In this document: in pieces, positions 43,978-52,367 of the stretch
Layout: each line of letters starts with the position of its first letter
Position numbering within the stretch: the first letter of the stretch is position 1
From: Clostridia bacterium
GTDB taxonomy: Bacteria; Bacillota; Clostridia; Oscillospirales; Acutalibacteraceae
Direction of reading: 5' to 3'
DNA length: 63,283 nt
Assembly: GCA_017554405.1 (NCBI GenBank)
Contig: JAFZIK010000017.1
Location: 1-63,283 of the forward strand
Program-made: the position numbers and the translations under genes
The notes under the pieces: generated by a model
What the model was told of the DNA's origin: nothing
The model's input: only the letters and a program-made list of their open reading frames with translations
The model's database searches: none

Positions 43978-44918
43978 TTTTTTATACCTGCCTTTAAAAA
44001 ACCTATAAGATAGAATACGAAGAAAACCGCTATATCGACCACCACTATCGTAGAGCCGACCGGCGTTGAAGCAAGTATCGAGATGAGCATACCGCTAAGC
44101 GCACACAAAATCGATATCACCGCCGAGCAGACCGTTACCGATCTGAAGGTTTTAAAGACCCTCATCGAGGAAAGCGCCGGAAATACCACCAGTGCGGAAA
44201 TGAGCAGCGAGCCCACAAGGTTCATCGCAAGAACTATAACGGCGGCTATAATTACAGCCAGTATCAGGTTGTATAGCGAGACCCTCGTTCCGGTGGCGGC
44301 GGCGAAGCTCTCGTCAAAGGTGATCGCAAATATCTTGTTATAGAAAACCATAAACAGCGCGACCACCGCCGCGGATAAGCCGATGCATATCCATACCTTT
44401 GTTTTATTGAGCGTAAGTATCGAGGTAGAGCCGAAAAGGGTTGTGCAAACGTCGCCCGAAATGTTGGCGGATTTTGAAAACACGTTCATAAGCAGATATC
44501 CGATAGCCAGCGCGCCCACCGATATCATAGCGACCGCGGCGTCGCCCTTTATCTTAGCGTTCTGCCCGGTCCTGAGCAACAATACCGCGCTTATCACCGT
44601 GACTATAAGAACAAACGGCATATCGTTTGTAAGCCCGGCTACCGCCGCTACCGCCATTGCCCCGAAAGCAACGTGGGATAAACCGTCCCCTATAAACGAA
44701 AACCTCTTGAGCACGAGAGTAACGCCGAGAAGCGATGAGCAAAGCGCGATAAGCACACCCACTATTATGGCGTAACGCACAAAGGGAAATTTAAAATAAA
44801 AGGCAAGCTCATCAAAAATATCGGCTATGCCGAGTTTTTTTATCAGACGCACCGCAAGATCATATTCCGAAAACAGGTTCAAAAACCGGGTAAAAAGATA
44901 AACAGATAAAAGTATCAT
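43974..44918 (-). CDS. znuB: Zinc/manganese ABC transporter permease
   Basis: 314 residues with eight or nine hydrophobic helices of the ABC-3 family, after a 45-residue N-terminal stretch that carries an extra hydrophobic segment. The signature region LVLKRFSFIGDGLSHVAFGAMAV is typical of ZnuB/AdcB/MntB. It overlaps znuC upstream and the lipoprotein gene downstream by 4 bases each. Zinc is inferred from the neighbouring Zur-type regulator. Confidence 0.9.
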   Translation of the reverse strand: MILLSVYLFTRFLNLFSEYDLAVRLIKKLGIADIFDELAFYFKFPFVRYAIIVGVLIALCSSLLGVTLVLKRFSFIGDGLSHVAFGAMAVAAVAGLTNDMPFVLIVTVISAVLLLRTGQNAKIKGDAAVAMISVGALAIGYLLMNVFSKSANISGDVCTTLFGSTSILTLNKTKVWICIGLSAAVVALFMVFYNKIFAITFDESFAAATGTRVSLYNLILAVIIAAVIVLAMNLVGSLLISALVVFPALSSMRVFKTFRSVTVCSAVISILCALSGMLISILASTPVGSTIVVVDIAVFFVFYLIGFLKAGIKK

Positions 44919-45619
44919 ACCTTTTCACCCCCGAAGCTGTTGCTGAAAACGGAGCTTTCCATATATTCCTCTTTTTTGCCGAAGAATATTTCGCCGCCGA
45001 TATGCAGGATGTTTGTTGCGTATTTAAGCGCCGCGGTTATATCGTGGGATATCATTATTACCGTTATTTTATCCTCGCGGTTAAGGCGTTCGATAATATC
45101 ATACATTTCCGCGGTCGCCTTACTGTCAAGCCCGGAAACCGGCTCGTCAAGAAGTATTATCTTACCGGTGGCGCACAGGGCGCGGGCAAGCAGCGCGCGT
45201 TGCTGCTGTCCCCCCGAAAGCTCGCGGTAACAACGGTTTTTAAGATGGGGTATGCCCATACGCTCGATGTTCCTTACCGCCGCCGACTTTTGCGCCGGGG
45301 TATAGAACGGCTTTACGCCCATTACTCCGCAAAATCCGGAAAGCACGATCTCGAGAACGCTTGCCGGAAAATCGCGCTGTATCTGGGTTTGCTGGGGCAG
45401 ATACCCTATTTCGTTCTTTTTAAGTCCCTCGCCTAAAACAACGCTGCCCGAAAACGGCTGGTTAAGTCCCAGCAACGTTTTCATAAGCGTGCTCTTGCCG
45501 GAGCCGTTCTCGCCCACTATGCAAAGGTATTCTCCCGCGCATACTTCAAATCCAAGACCGTGCAGTATTTCCTTGCCGTCATATCCGAGCGAAAGGTCTT
45601 TACAGGTTATAAGTGGCAT
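44915..45619 (-). CDS. znuC: Zinc ABC transporter ATP-binding protein
   Basis: 234 residues. Walker A IVGENGSGKSTLMKT, Q-loop GYLPQQTQIQRDFPASV (typical of the metal-transport subfamily), signature [14 protein letters not shown], Walker B IILLDEPVSGLDS and switch His MISHDITAAL. Located 11 bases behind znuA. Confidence 0.92.
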   Translation of the reverse strand: MPLITCKDLSLGYDGKEILHGLGFEVCAGEYLCIVGENGSGKSTLMKTLLGLNQPFSGSVVLGEGLKKNEIGYLPQQTQIQRDFPASVLEIVLSGFCGVMGVKPFYTPAQKSAAVRNIERMGIPHLKNRCYRELSGGQQQRALLARALCATGKIILLDEPVSGLDSKATAEMYDIIERLNREDKITVIMISHDITAALKYATNILHIGGEIFFGKKEEYMESSVFSNSFGGEKV

Positions 45620-45630
45620 TTTTTTCTTCC

Positions 45631-46596
45631 TTATTTGAGCGCTTCTTTAAGCACTTCGAGATTTTCACTGCAGAGTTTAAGATAGGTAGCGCCCGCACCT
45701 ATATCGGCGGCGGTGACCGATTGCATTGAATTAAGGGTAAGAACGGTCAGATCCTTATTGCTTGCAATGCTTTTTACCTGCTCCGCTATACTCATATTGG
45801 GCCCTTCGATCTTCATTACCGAATTAAGTCCGAGCTCATCTATCTTGCCGGCCAAGAAGGTAAAGGTCTCTACCGAGGCTTCAGATTCGGCGGAGCAACC
45901 GGAGAACGCCGCGTAATAGTCGATACTGTAATCATCCGCAAGATACCTGAAGGGGAAACGGTCGGCGAAAACAAGGGTTTTCTTTTCCGCGGAATCGACC
46001 GCCGCTTTGTAATCGGCGTCAAGGGCTTTAAGCTTTTCTTTATATGCCTCGTTGTTTGCTTTGTAGGTATCGGCGTTATTCGGATCCGCCTTGCAAAGAC
46101 CCTCGCATATCGCGTTGCACAGGATCACCGCGTTTTTAAGCGATAACCAGACGTGCTCATCGTATTCGGGTCCCTCTTCATCTTCTTCCTCTTCTTCGCC
46201 TTCCTCCTGCATACCCTCTTTTAATTCCTCGGTCTTTTTGCCGCTGCCGAGCGCATCCATGAGATTTATGACCACCATATTCTCGTTTTGCTTATCCGCC
46301 ATAACGTCATTTACCCATTTATCGGATTCGCCGCCGACGTAAACGAACATATCAGATGTGATTATATCTATCTTATCCTTCGGCGTAAACTGGAAGCTGT
46401 GAAGATCCACTCCGTTATCTATAAGCATCTCGATCTCCACCGAGTCGGAATTGCCCGCTATCTCACGGGTCCAATCGTAGATGGGAAAAATGGTGGTAAC
46501 TATTTTTATTTTACCGTTATTACGGTTACCGTTGCCGCAAGCCGAAAAGCCAACAGCGAGTATCAGGCACATTATTACTGCCAGTATTCTTTTCAT
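45631..46596 (-). CDS. znuA: Zinc-binding lipoprotein, ZnuA/AdcA family
   Basis: 321 residues. A lipoprotein signal ends near GFSACGNG. First metal His lies in VDLHSFQFTPKD and second in DEHVWLS; just before the second is a very acidic loop (about 20 Glu/Asp within residues 125-150) that takes the place of the His-rich loop of ZnuA. The usual third His is replaced in the segment FADRFPFRYL, a change I recall from other clostridial members. The acidic loop may capture Zn loosely. It starts 6 bases behind zur. Confidence 0.9.
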   Translation of the reverse strand: MKRILAVIMCLILAVGFSACGNGNRNNGKIKIVTTIFPIYDWTREIAGNSDSVEIEMLIDNGVDLHSFQFTPKDKIDIITSDMFVYVGGESDKWVNDVMADKQNENMVVINLMDALGSGKKTEELKEGMQEEGEEEEEDEEGPEYDEHVWLSLKNAVILCNAICEGLCKADPNNADTYKANNEAYKEKLKALDADYKAAVDSAEKKTLVFADRFPFRYLADDYSIDYYAAFSGCSAESEASVETFTFLAGKIDELGLNSVMKIEGPNMSIAEQVKSIASNKDLTVLTLNSMQSVTAADIGAGATYLKLCSENLEVLKEALK

Positions 46597-46602
46597 TTGC
46601 CT

Positions 46603-46995
46603 TTAACCTCCGCATTTTCCGCAAACTCCGTAAAGAACGGTGCTTGCGCTGTCGATCTTAAAATCAGAACTGTCATACACTTCTTTTATAAGCAAATCGG
46701 ACGCCGGAACGTCCATATGAAAGGTTTTGCCGCATTTGGAACAGGAAAGGTGCAAATGCCGTTTGCATCCCTTTGCAACGGTATACCGGTAATAAACCTT
46801 ATTACTGCCGCCAACCGTAAGGCGCTGGACCTTTCCCTCTTTTTCAAGCGCCGAAAGGTTGCGGTAAACCGCGCTGGCGCTGATACCGGAGTTTTTAAGC
46901 CCGGATACCACGTCCGCGGCGGAAAGCGGCTTATCGGCGTTTGCCGAAAGGAATTCGAGCAGCGCTTTTCGCTGTTTTGTTTCATATTTAGGCAT
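46603..46995 (-). CDS. zur: Fur-family regulator, probably Zur
   Basis: 130 residues. N-terminal winged helix (KQRKALLEFLSANADKPLSA, then SASAVYRNLSALEKEG as recognition helix), followed by the metal domain: CSKCGKTFH with structural zinc cysteines and a C-terminal CGKCGG pair, plus His residues in KRHLHL. The position at the head of znuACB indicates that it senses zinc and represses its own operon. GGGGTGAT precedes ATG. It starts only 22 bases behind rhaD, with no terminator between. Confidence 0.9.
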   Translation of the reverse strand: MPKYETKQRKALLEFLSANADKPLSAADVVSGLKNSGISASAVYRNLSALEKEGKVQRLTVGGSNKVYYRYTVAKGCKRHLHLSCSKCGKTFHMDVPASDLLIKEVYDSSDFKIDSASTVLYGVCGKCGG

Positions 46996-47017
46996 ATTAT
47001 CACCCCGTATCAGGAGA

Positions 47018-47836
47018 TTATTTATCCAAAAAGTCTTCTCTGTGCTTTACGCCAAACGCCTTTGCTATTACGCGAAGCTGATCGTCGGTTATCGTGTTCA
47101 CCCTCGGAAGATGGGCGGAGATCATATAAAGCTGAGCCGCCTTTTCAACCGTTTCAATAAGACCGAACGCCTCGTCCATATCTCGGCCGGCGCCGTAAAT
47201 ACCGTGAAGTCCCCAAACAACAAGTCGGTAATCCCTCATTTTCGCGGCGGTCGCCTCGCCTATCTCGTTGGTTCCGCAAAGCATCCAGGGGAGAACGCCG
47301 ATACCGTCCGGGAAAACCACCATACACTCGGTGCAGGTCTTCCAGAGGGCGCGGGTAAACTCGCGGTCGTCAAGCTTATGCGAATAGTTCATAGCGAGGG
47401 TATAGGTAGGATGACAATGCATTACCACCCTGTGCTTGCTATCCTGCTCAAGCCGCGCCATATGGCTCATAAGGTGCGCCGGAAGCTCGCTTGTAAACCT
47501 GCCGCCATCCGCATAGCCCCATAAAAGCTCGGCGGTAGTGCCGTCCTTTGCGATGCGGATTATACCGAGATTGTTCTCGGGATCAAACTCAACGTTTTTA
47601 AAATACTTGCCGGTGCCGGTAACTATAAATATTTTGCCTATAAGGGCATCCGCCTTAAAGCCGGTAGGTATCGTTCTTATAACGTTATTAAGGTCGAGAT
47701 ACTTTGCCACCTCGTCTGCATCGAGCATCATACTGATATTGCCGCCGTTGCGCTCATCCCAACCGAGGCGATACATATTCGCCGTGGTGCGTTTCATTTC
47801 CTCCACAAAGGGAGCGGTAAGTATATCCTTCATCAT
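47018..47836 (-). CDS. rhaD: Rhamnulose-1-phosphate aldolase
   Basis: 272 residues. A class II (zinc) aldolase/adducin-type enzyme splitting L-rhamnulose-1-phosphate into dihydroxyacetone phosphate and L-lactaldehyde. The metal-binding HCHP in VMHCHPTYTLAM and GLHG near the C-terminus are present, as is the conserved early NGGNISMML. It overlaps rhaA by 4 bases as the third rhamnose gene. No lactaldehyde-reductase gene follows here. Confidence 0.93.
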   Translation of the reverse strand: MMKDILTAPFVEEMKRTTANMYRLGWDERNGGNISMMLDADEVAKYLDLNNVIRTIPTGFKADALIGKIFIVTGTGKYFKNVEFDPENNLGIIRIAKDGTTAELLWGYADGGRFTSELPAHLMSHMARLEQDSKHRVVMHCHPTYTLAMNYSHKLDDREFTRALWKTCTECMVVFPDGIGVLPWMLCGTNEIGEATAAKMRDYRLVVWGLHGIYGAGRDMDEAFGLIETVEKAAQLYMISAHLPRVNTITDDQLRVIAKAFGVKHREDFLDK

Positions 47837-49071
47837 CTTTTCACCAAAACTTCCTTTTCATATTTTAAAACTTCGTCTATGTAGTTGCTCTTTACGTTCG
47901 CGCGCCTCAAAAACTCCTCCCAAACGTCGCCCACAGGCGCGGTTTTGAGCTCTTCTGAAAGCGCCATAAGCTCTGTAAGGCGGTTTTCATTCTGAAGCTT
48001 TTTAAGGGTATCGTTCGGCTGCAAAAGTGCAAACAAAAGCGCCTTTTGCAGGTTGCGAACGCCGGTTATCCACGCCGATATCCTGTTTATCGAGGCGTCA
48101 AAATAATCGGTCGCTATGAAAACGCGGTCAAGCGCGTTGTTGCGGACTATCTCTTTTGCTATCTCCTTTGTTTCATCGTCAAAAAGCACTACGTGGTCGC
48201 TGTCCCACCTGACGGGGCGTGTAACGTGGAGCGCTATTTTCTCGTTAAACAGCAAGAGCGCTGATATCTTATCGCTGACCACTTCGGTTGGATGATAATG
48301 TCCGTTATCCATAAGCGGGGTAATGCCCTTATAGCTTGAATAGGAGAGGCAGAATTCGCCCGAGCCCACCGTATAGCTTTCAAGTCCTATGCCGAACACC
48401 TTTGATTCAAGGGTTATATATACCTTCTTTTTATCATACGGCTCGGCAAGTATCTTATCGAGCGAATCCTTAAATCGGGCGCGGGGTCCGAGGCGGTCGG
48501 CGGGGATATCCTTGTAGCCGTCCGGTATCCAGATATTCATAACGCAGGGTATGCCGGTCTCGTTTGCAAAATACTCGGATATCCTTATACACGCCTTGCC
48601 GTGCTCTATCCAGTAATTTCTTACGTTATCATCGGGAGAAGAAAGCGTAAGGTTATCCTTTACCATAGGATGAGCAAAAAAGGTGGGGTTGAAATCGATA
48701 CCTATGCCGCGCGCTTTTGCAAAATCCACCCAGGGCTTAAAGTGGCGCGGCTCGATTTTGCTCCGGTCAATTTTCTCGCCGGGAGCGCCGATAGCATAGC
48801 AGGCGTGAAGATTAAGTTTCATTTTGCCGGGCAGGAGCGAAAATACCTTATCGAGGTCAGCCATAAGCTCTTCGGGCGTTGTGGCTCTGCCGGGGTAATT
48901 GCCGGTGGTCTGAATACCGCCCGAAAGCGCCTCGCGGCTATCGAAGCCCACAACGTCGTCCCCTTGCCAGCAGTGGACCGATACGGTCGTATTTTTAAGC
49001 GCTTCTATCGCCTTTTCGGTATCAACACCGTAAGCGGCGTATTTCTCTTTTGCACCTTCATATCTGTTCAT
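47833..49071 (-). CDS. rhaA: L-rhamnose isomerase
   Basis: 412 residues, family length about 420. Converts L-rhamnose into L-rhamnulose. Characteristic parts are VSVHCWQGDDVVGF near residue 32, LNLHACYAIG, GIDFNPTFFAHP and the metal-site region DNGHYHPTEVV. Overlaps rhaB by 4 bases and rhaD by 4 bases. Confidence 0.95.
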   Translation of the reverse strand: MNRYEGAKEKYAAYGVDTEKAIEALKNTTVSVHCWQGDDVVGFDSREALSGGIQTTGNYPGRATTPEELMADLDKVFSLLPGKMKLNLHACYAIGAPGEKIDRSKIEPRHFKPWVDFAKARGIGIDFNPTFFAHPMVKDNLTLSSPDDNVRNYWIEHGKACIRISEYFANETGIPCVMNIWIPDGYKDIPADRLGPRARFKDSLDKILAEPYDKKKVYITLESKVFGIGLESYTVGSGEFCLSYSSYKGITPLMDNGHYHPTEVVSDKISALLLFNEKIALHVTRPVRWDSDHVVLFDDETKEIAKEIVRNNALDRVFIATDYFDASINRISAWITGVRNLQKALLFALLQPNDTLKKLQNENRLTELMALSEELKTAPVGDVWEEFLRRANVKSNYIDEVLKYEKEVLVKR

Positions 49072-50438
49072 ACGCTTATCTCCTTTATATCAAATGAATT
49101 TTTAACTATTTGCCTTGCGGCTTCAAGGTCTGTGCCTTTACAATACATTATCTGGGTAAGTATGTTGCCGGTGGCGGTCGCCTCGTCAAGACCTATCACT
49201 ACCCTTTTACCGGTTATCCTTGCCGTAAGTTCGTTTAAGTATCCGTCCTTACTGCCGCCGCCGACTATAAAGATGTTTTCAATTTTTTTATTTGAAAAGC
49301 GCTCGATGGTCTTTACAGCCGTGTTATAGGAATTTGCGAGCGAAAGATAAACGCTCTTTAAAACGTCGCCTGCAGGAAGCCCCTTATCGCCGAGATATTC
49401 CCTTATGGCTTCTATCATATTCTCGGGCGCGGTAAAGGATGCGTCGTTAGGATCGATAAGCTTTTCATACTTGCTTTGCCTTGCCATATCCATCATTTCA
49501 TCATAGGTATACTTTTTACCGAGATTCTTTCTGATATTCTGAAACAGCCACATACCCATAATGTTTTCAAGAAAACGGTAACGGTATTCTACGCCGCCCT
49601 CGTTTGTAAATCCGGCTTCGCTTACCGCAAAGTTGAGACTGGGCGTTTTATTCTCGGCGCCGATAAGCGACCAGGTGCCGGAAGAAATATAAACGCTTTT
49701 ATCATCTATAGGACAGGCGGCTACCGCCGCCGCGGTATCGTGGCTTGCCGCGTGGACGACCTTGGCGTTAAACCCTATCTCTTTTTCGATTTCAGGCGAA
49801 AAATCACCGAGCAGCGTCGCCGGTTTTGAAAGCGGCAAAAACAGTTCTTTTTTATAGCCGAGCAGGTCTATAAGCTCATAATCCCAATTCTTGGTATCGG
49901 TACTTACAAGCGCGCCGGTGGTTGCGTTTGTATACTCGTTTGCCATAATGCCGGTAAGTTTAAAAGAAAGGTAATCGGGTATCATCAAAAAATGCTCTGC
50001 CGCATCCATCCTGCCCGAAAGCTTATCGGCGTATAGCTGATAAACCGTATTGAAATTGATCGACTGTATACCGTTTCTTGCGAAAAGTTCCTTTTTAGAT
50101 ATGATACCGAACACCTGCTCGGGCACACCGGCGGTGCGGGCATCGCGGTATGCGTAAACCGGCTCGATCGGTTTTTTATCCTTACCGAGAAGAACGTAAT
50201 CAACGCCCCAGGTGTCTATAGCCACCGTTTCGGGTATTTTACCGAGCTCGCCGCACTTTTTTATGCCCGCGATAACGTTTTTTGTCAGCTGATCTATATC
50301 CCAGCAAAGCGAACCGTTTATGTTCTTCATCCCGTTTTCAAACCGGTAGACTTCAAGAAGTTCAAGCCTGCCGCCGTTTATGCTTCCTAAAATATGACGA
50401 CCGCTTGAAGCGCCGATATCAACTGCAAGATAATACAT
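49068..50438 (-). CDS. rhaB: Rhamnulokinase
   Basis: 456 residues. FGGY-family sugar kinase phosphorylating L-rhamnulose. Phosphate 1 motif YLAVDIGASSGRHI at the N-terminus, AIDTWGVDYVLL, and the ATP-binding IFIVGGGSKDGYLNE in the C-terminal half. CGGAGGTGGATC precedes ATG. First gene of the rhaBAD unit, with promoter and candidate operator directly upstream. Confidence 0.94.
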   Translation of the reverse strand: MYYLAVDIGASSGRHILGSINGGRLELLEVYRFENGMKNINGSLCWDIDQLTKNVIAGIKKCGELGKIPETVAIDTWGVDYVLLGKDKKPIEPVYAYRDARTAGVPEQVFGIISKKELFARNGIQSINFNTVYQLYADKLSGRMDAAEHFLMIPDYLSFKLTGIMANEYTNATTGALVSTDTKNWDYELIDLLGYKKELFLPLSKPATLLGDFSPEIEKEIGFNAKVVHAASHDTAAAVAACPIDDKSVYISSGTWSLIGAENKTPSLNFAVSEAGFTNEGGVEYRYRFLENIMGMWLFQNIRKNLGKKYTYDEMMDMARQSKYEKLIDPNDASFTAPENMIEAIREYLGDKGLPAGDVLKSVYLSLANSYNTAVKTIERFSNKKIENIFIVGGGSKDGYLNELTARITGKRVVIGLDEATATGNILTQIMYCKGTDLEAARQIVKNSFDIKEISV

Positions 50439-50454
50439 GATCCACCTCCGAATT

Positions 50455-50469
50455 TGCGAATCTTTCGCA
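50455..50469. promoter_or_regulatory. Candidate operator at the rha transcription start
   Basis: TGCGAA, 3-base spacer, TTCGCA: a perfect inverted repeat placed over the expected rhaB start of transcription, just downstream of the -10. A repressor bound there would block rhaBAD. A related TTTGCGCA lies in the promoter spacer. No regulator gene is adjacent. Confidence 0.5.
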
Positions 50470-50473
50470 GATT

Positions 50474-50502
50474 AGTATACCATTTGCGCACCGCCGTGTC
50501 AA
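50474..50502 (-). promoter_or_regulatory. Promoter of rhaBAD(-zur-znu)
   Basis: Minus-strand TTGACA (50502-50497), 17-bp spacer, TATACT (50479-50474). Confidence 0.82.
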
Positions 50503-50521
50503 TAGCCGGTTTTAAGATAAC

Positions 50522-50550
50522 TTGACAGTTAAATATTTTTAATATATTAT
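50522..50550 (+). promoter_or_regulatory. Promoter of the sirtuin gene
   Basis: TTGACA (50522-50527), 17-bp spacer, TATTAT (50545-50550). Divergent from the rha promoter, 20 bases apart. Confidence 0.8.
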
Positions 50551-50591
50551 TGTTTTGAAATACCGTTATTTTAAAGGACCGGTGACCGTTC

Positions 50592-51323
50592 ATGGAAAAG
50601 ATCGAAAGGTTTGCACAACTTATAAATCAAAGCAAAAACGCCGTTTTTTTCGGCGGCGCGGGAGTTTCCACCGAAAGCGGTATGAAGGATTACCGTAGCG
50701 AGGACGGGCTTTACAACACGGTTAAAAAGTATAACGTATCGCCCGAAACGATACTAAGTCACAGCTTTTTTGAGGCGCACCCCGATGTTTTTTACGATTT
50801 TTACTATAACTATTTTCTGAATACGTCCGCCGAGCCTAACCGGGCGCATTTTGCTTTGGCGCGGCTTGAGGCGGAGGGTAAACTGCAGGCGGTCATCACC
50901 CAGAATATCGACGGGCTCCACCAGCGGGCGGGAAGCAAAAACGTTATAGAGCTTCACGGGACCGTGCTTCGCCACTACTGCCCCGCCTGCAAAAAAGAAT
51001 ATCCGCTTGAAGAGATAAAAGCCCTGCGCGGGCAGGTGCCTTTATGCGAAAAATGCAAAAGGGTCATAAAACCCGCCGTTGTTCTATACGAAGAACCGCT
51101 TGACGAAAAGGTTATAAACTCCGCGATAAACGCTATCGCCTCGGCAGACCTGCTGATAATCGGCGGGACCTCGCTGGCGGTATATCCGGCGGCGGGCTTT
51201 ATCCGCTATTTCGGGGGCGGCAACATAGTTCTTATAAACCGCGACGAAACCGGGATGGACAGCCGCGCAACGCTTGTTTTCAGAGAGAGCATAGGCGAGG
51301 TTTTAAGCAAGGTGGTAATATGA
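50592..51323 (+). CDS. cobB: NAD-dependent protein deacylase (sirtuin)
   Basis: 243 residues. Removes acyl groups from lysines using NAD. The NAD site GGAGVSTESGMKDYRSEDGL, the catalytic His loop TQNIDGLHQRAGS with VIELHG, the zinc cysteines CPACKKEY and CEKCKR, and IIGGTSLAVYPA are all present. Length is normal for SIR2 class M/U bacterial forms. It overlaps the following GNAT gene by 4 bases. Confidence 0.94.
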   Translation: MEKIERFAQLINQSKNAVFFGGAGVSTESGMKDYRSEDGLYNTVKKYNVSPETILSHSFFEAHPDVFYDFYYNYFLNTSAEPNRAHFALARLEAEGKLQAVITQNIDGLHQRAGSKNVIELHGTVLRHYCPACKKEYPLEEIKALRGQVPLCEKCKRVIKPAVVLYEEPLDEKVINSAINAIASADLLIIGGTSLAVYPAAGFIRYFGGGNIVLINRDETGMDSRATLVFRESIGEVLSKVVI

Positions 51324-51868
51324 TATTTGAAACCGGGCGGCTGATACTGCGCCCCTGGCAGGAAACCGACGCAGAGGATCTTTATAAATACGCGAGTTCG
51401 CCCGAGGTAGGTCCCGAGGCGGGCTGGCCGGTGCATAAAAGCGTTCAAAACAGCCGCGCGATAATAAAAAACATTCTCGCCGTTCCTGAGACATATGCCG
51501 TATGCCTTAAAGAAGATAACCTGGCGATCGGCAGTATCGGTCTTATGACAGGCGAAAAAAGCAATCTGGGAATAGCCGGTAACGAATGCGAGATCGGCTA
51601 CTGGATAGGCGTTCCCTTCTGGGGGCAGGGACTTATCCCCGAGGCGGTCCGCGAGATGTTACGCCATGCCTTTGAGGATCTCGGGCTTAAAAGGGCGTGG
51701 TGCGGCTATTTTGAGGGCAACGAAAAATCAAAACGCGTTCAGGAAAAATGCGGGTTCAAGTATCAATACACCATTAAAGACGTTCCCTGGCCGCTTTTGC
51801 ACGACGTTAAAACATTACACGTTACCTGCATCACAAAAGACGAATGGCGGGAGTTAATAGGAAAATAA
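51320..51868 (+). CDS. GNAT-family N-acetyltransferase (RimJ/RimL-like)
   Basis: 182 residues. The N-terminus FETGRLILRPWQETDAEDLYKY and the acetyl-CoA region EIGYWIGVPFWGQGLIPEAV are typical of the RimL-type GNAT group, which acetylates ribosomal-protein N-termini, small amines or antibiotics. Coupled to a sirtuin by an ATGA overlap, so one gene adds and its neighbour removes acyl groups; whether they share a target is unknown. Confidence 0.9.
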   Translation: MIFETGRLILRPWQETDAEDLYKYASSPEVGPEAGWPVHKSVQNSRAIIKNILAVPETYAVCLKEDNLAIGSIGLMTGEKSNLGIAGNECEIGYWIGVPFWGQGLIPEAVREMLRHAFEDLGLKRAWCGYFEGNEKSKRVQEKCGFKYQYTIKDVPWPLLHDVKTLHVTCITKDEWRELIGK

Positions 51869-51874
51869 AGCATC

Positions 51875-51898
51875 AAAGCGTCGCGCCTGCGGCGCTTT
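51875..51898 (+). terminator. Hairpin behind the GNAT gene
   Basis: AAAGCG and CGC pair with GCG and CGCTTT around a 4-nt loop, followed by AATATTTT. A modest intrinsic terminator. Confidence 0.55.
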
Positions 51899-51943
51899 AA
51901 TATTTTAAGCGGTCATATCATAAGATTCTTTTGGGGTGATTTT

Positions 51944-52231
51944 ATGATATGCAGGATAGATGACCTTAAAAACAAACAGGTGGTATGCGTGCGCGACGGA
52001 TGCGTTCTCGGATATATTTCGGACGTTGAACTCGATACCGAAAAGGGCACCCTGACCTCTATAGTGATATTCGGCGGATCGAGGGTCTTCGGGCTGTTCG
52101 GCAAGGAGGACGATATCGTAATTCCCTTTGACGAAATCGAGGTCATCGGAGCCGAAACGGTTTTGGTTTCGGCAAACGTTAATACCGGTTTGCGCGATCC
52201 GCGGGGCAAAAAGCGGTTTACGACCCTATAG
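51944..52231 (+). CDS. YlmC/YmxH family PRC-barrel sporulation protein
   Basis: 95 residues. A PRC-barrel beta domain (KQVVCVRDGCVLGYISDVEL, ... TSIVIFGGSRVFG) typical of the small YlmC/YmxH proteins found in spore-forming Firmicutes. GGGGTGATTTT precedes ATG. A single-gene unit. Precise function unknown; sporulation link is family knowledge. Confidence 0.88.
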   Translation: MICRIDDLKNKQVVCVRDGCVLGYISDVELDTEKGTLTSIVIFGGSRVFGLFGKEDDIVIPFDEIEVIGAETVLVSANVNTGLRDPRGKKRFTTL

Positions 52232-52300
52232 TTTTGTGAATATTGCACAAATATTTGCAAAATATATCTATTGGCGTTTCCGAAAATAAACAAAAAACGG

Positions 52301-52329
52301 TTGAAAATAAGGCATAACAGTGATATACT
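52301..52329 (+). promoter_or_regulatory. Promoter of the glycogen operon
   Basis: TTGAAA (52301-52306), 17-bp spacer, TATACT (52324-52329). It places the transcription start near 52336 and thereby rules out the in-frame start at 52320 for glgB. Confidence 0.78.
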
Positions 52330-52367
52330 ATACTGGTAGTATTATGATTTCTGAAAGGATTTCCGAA

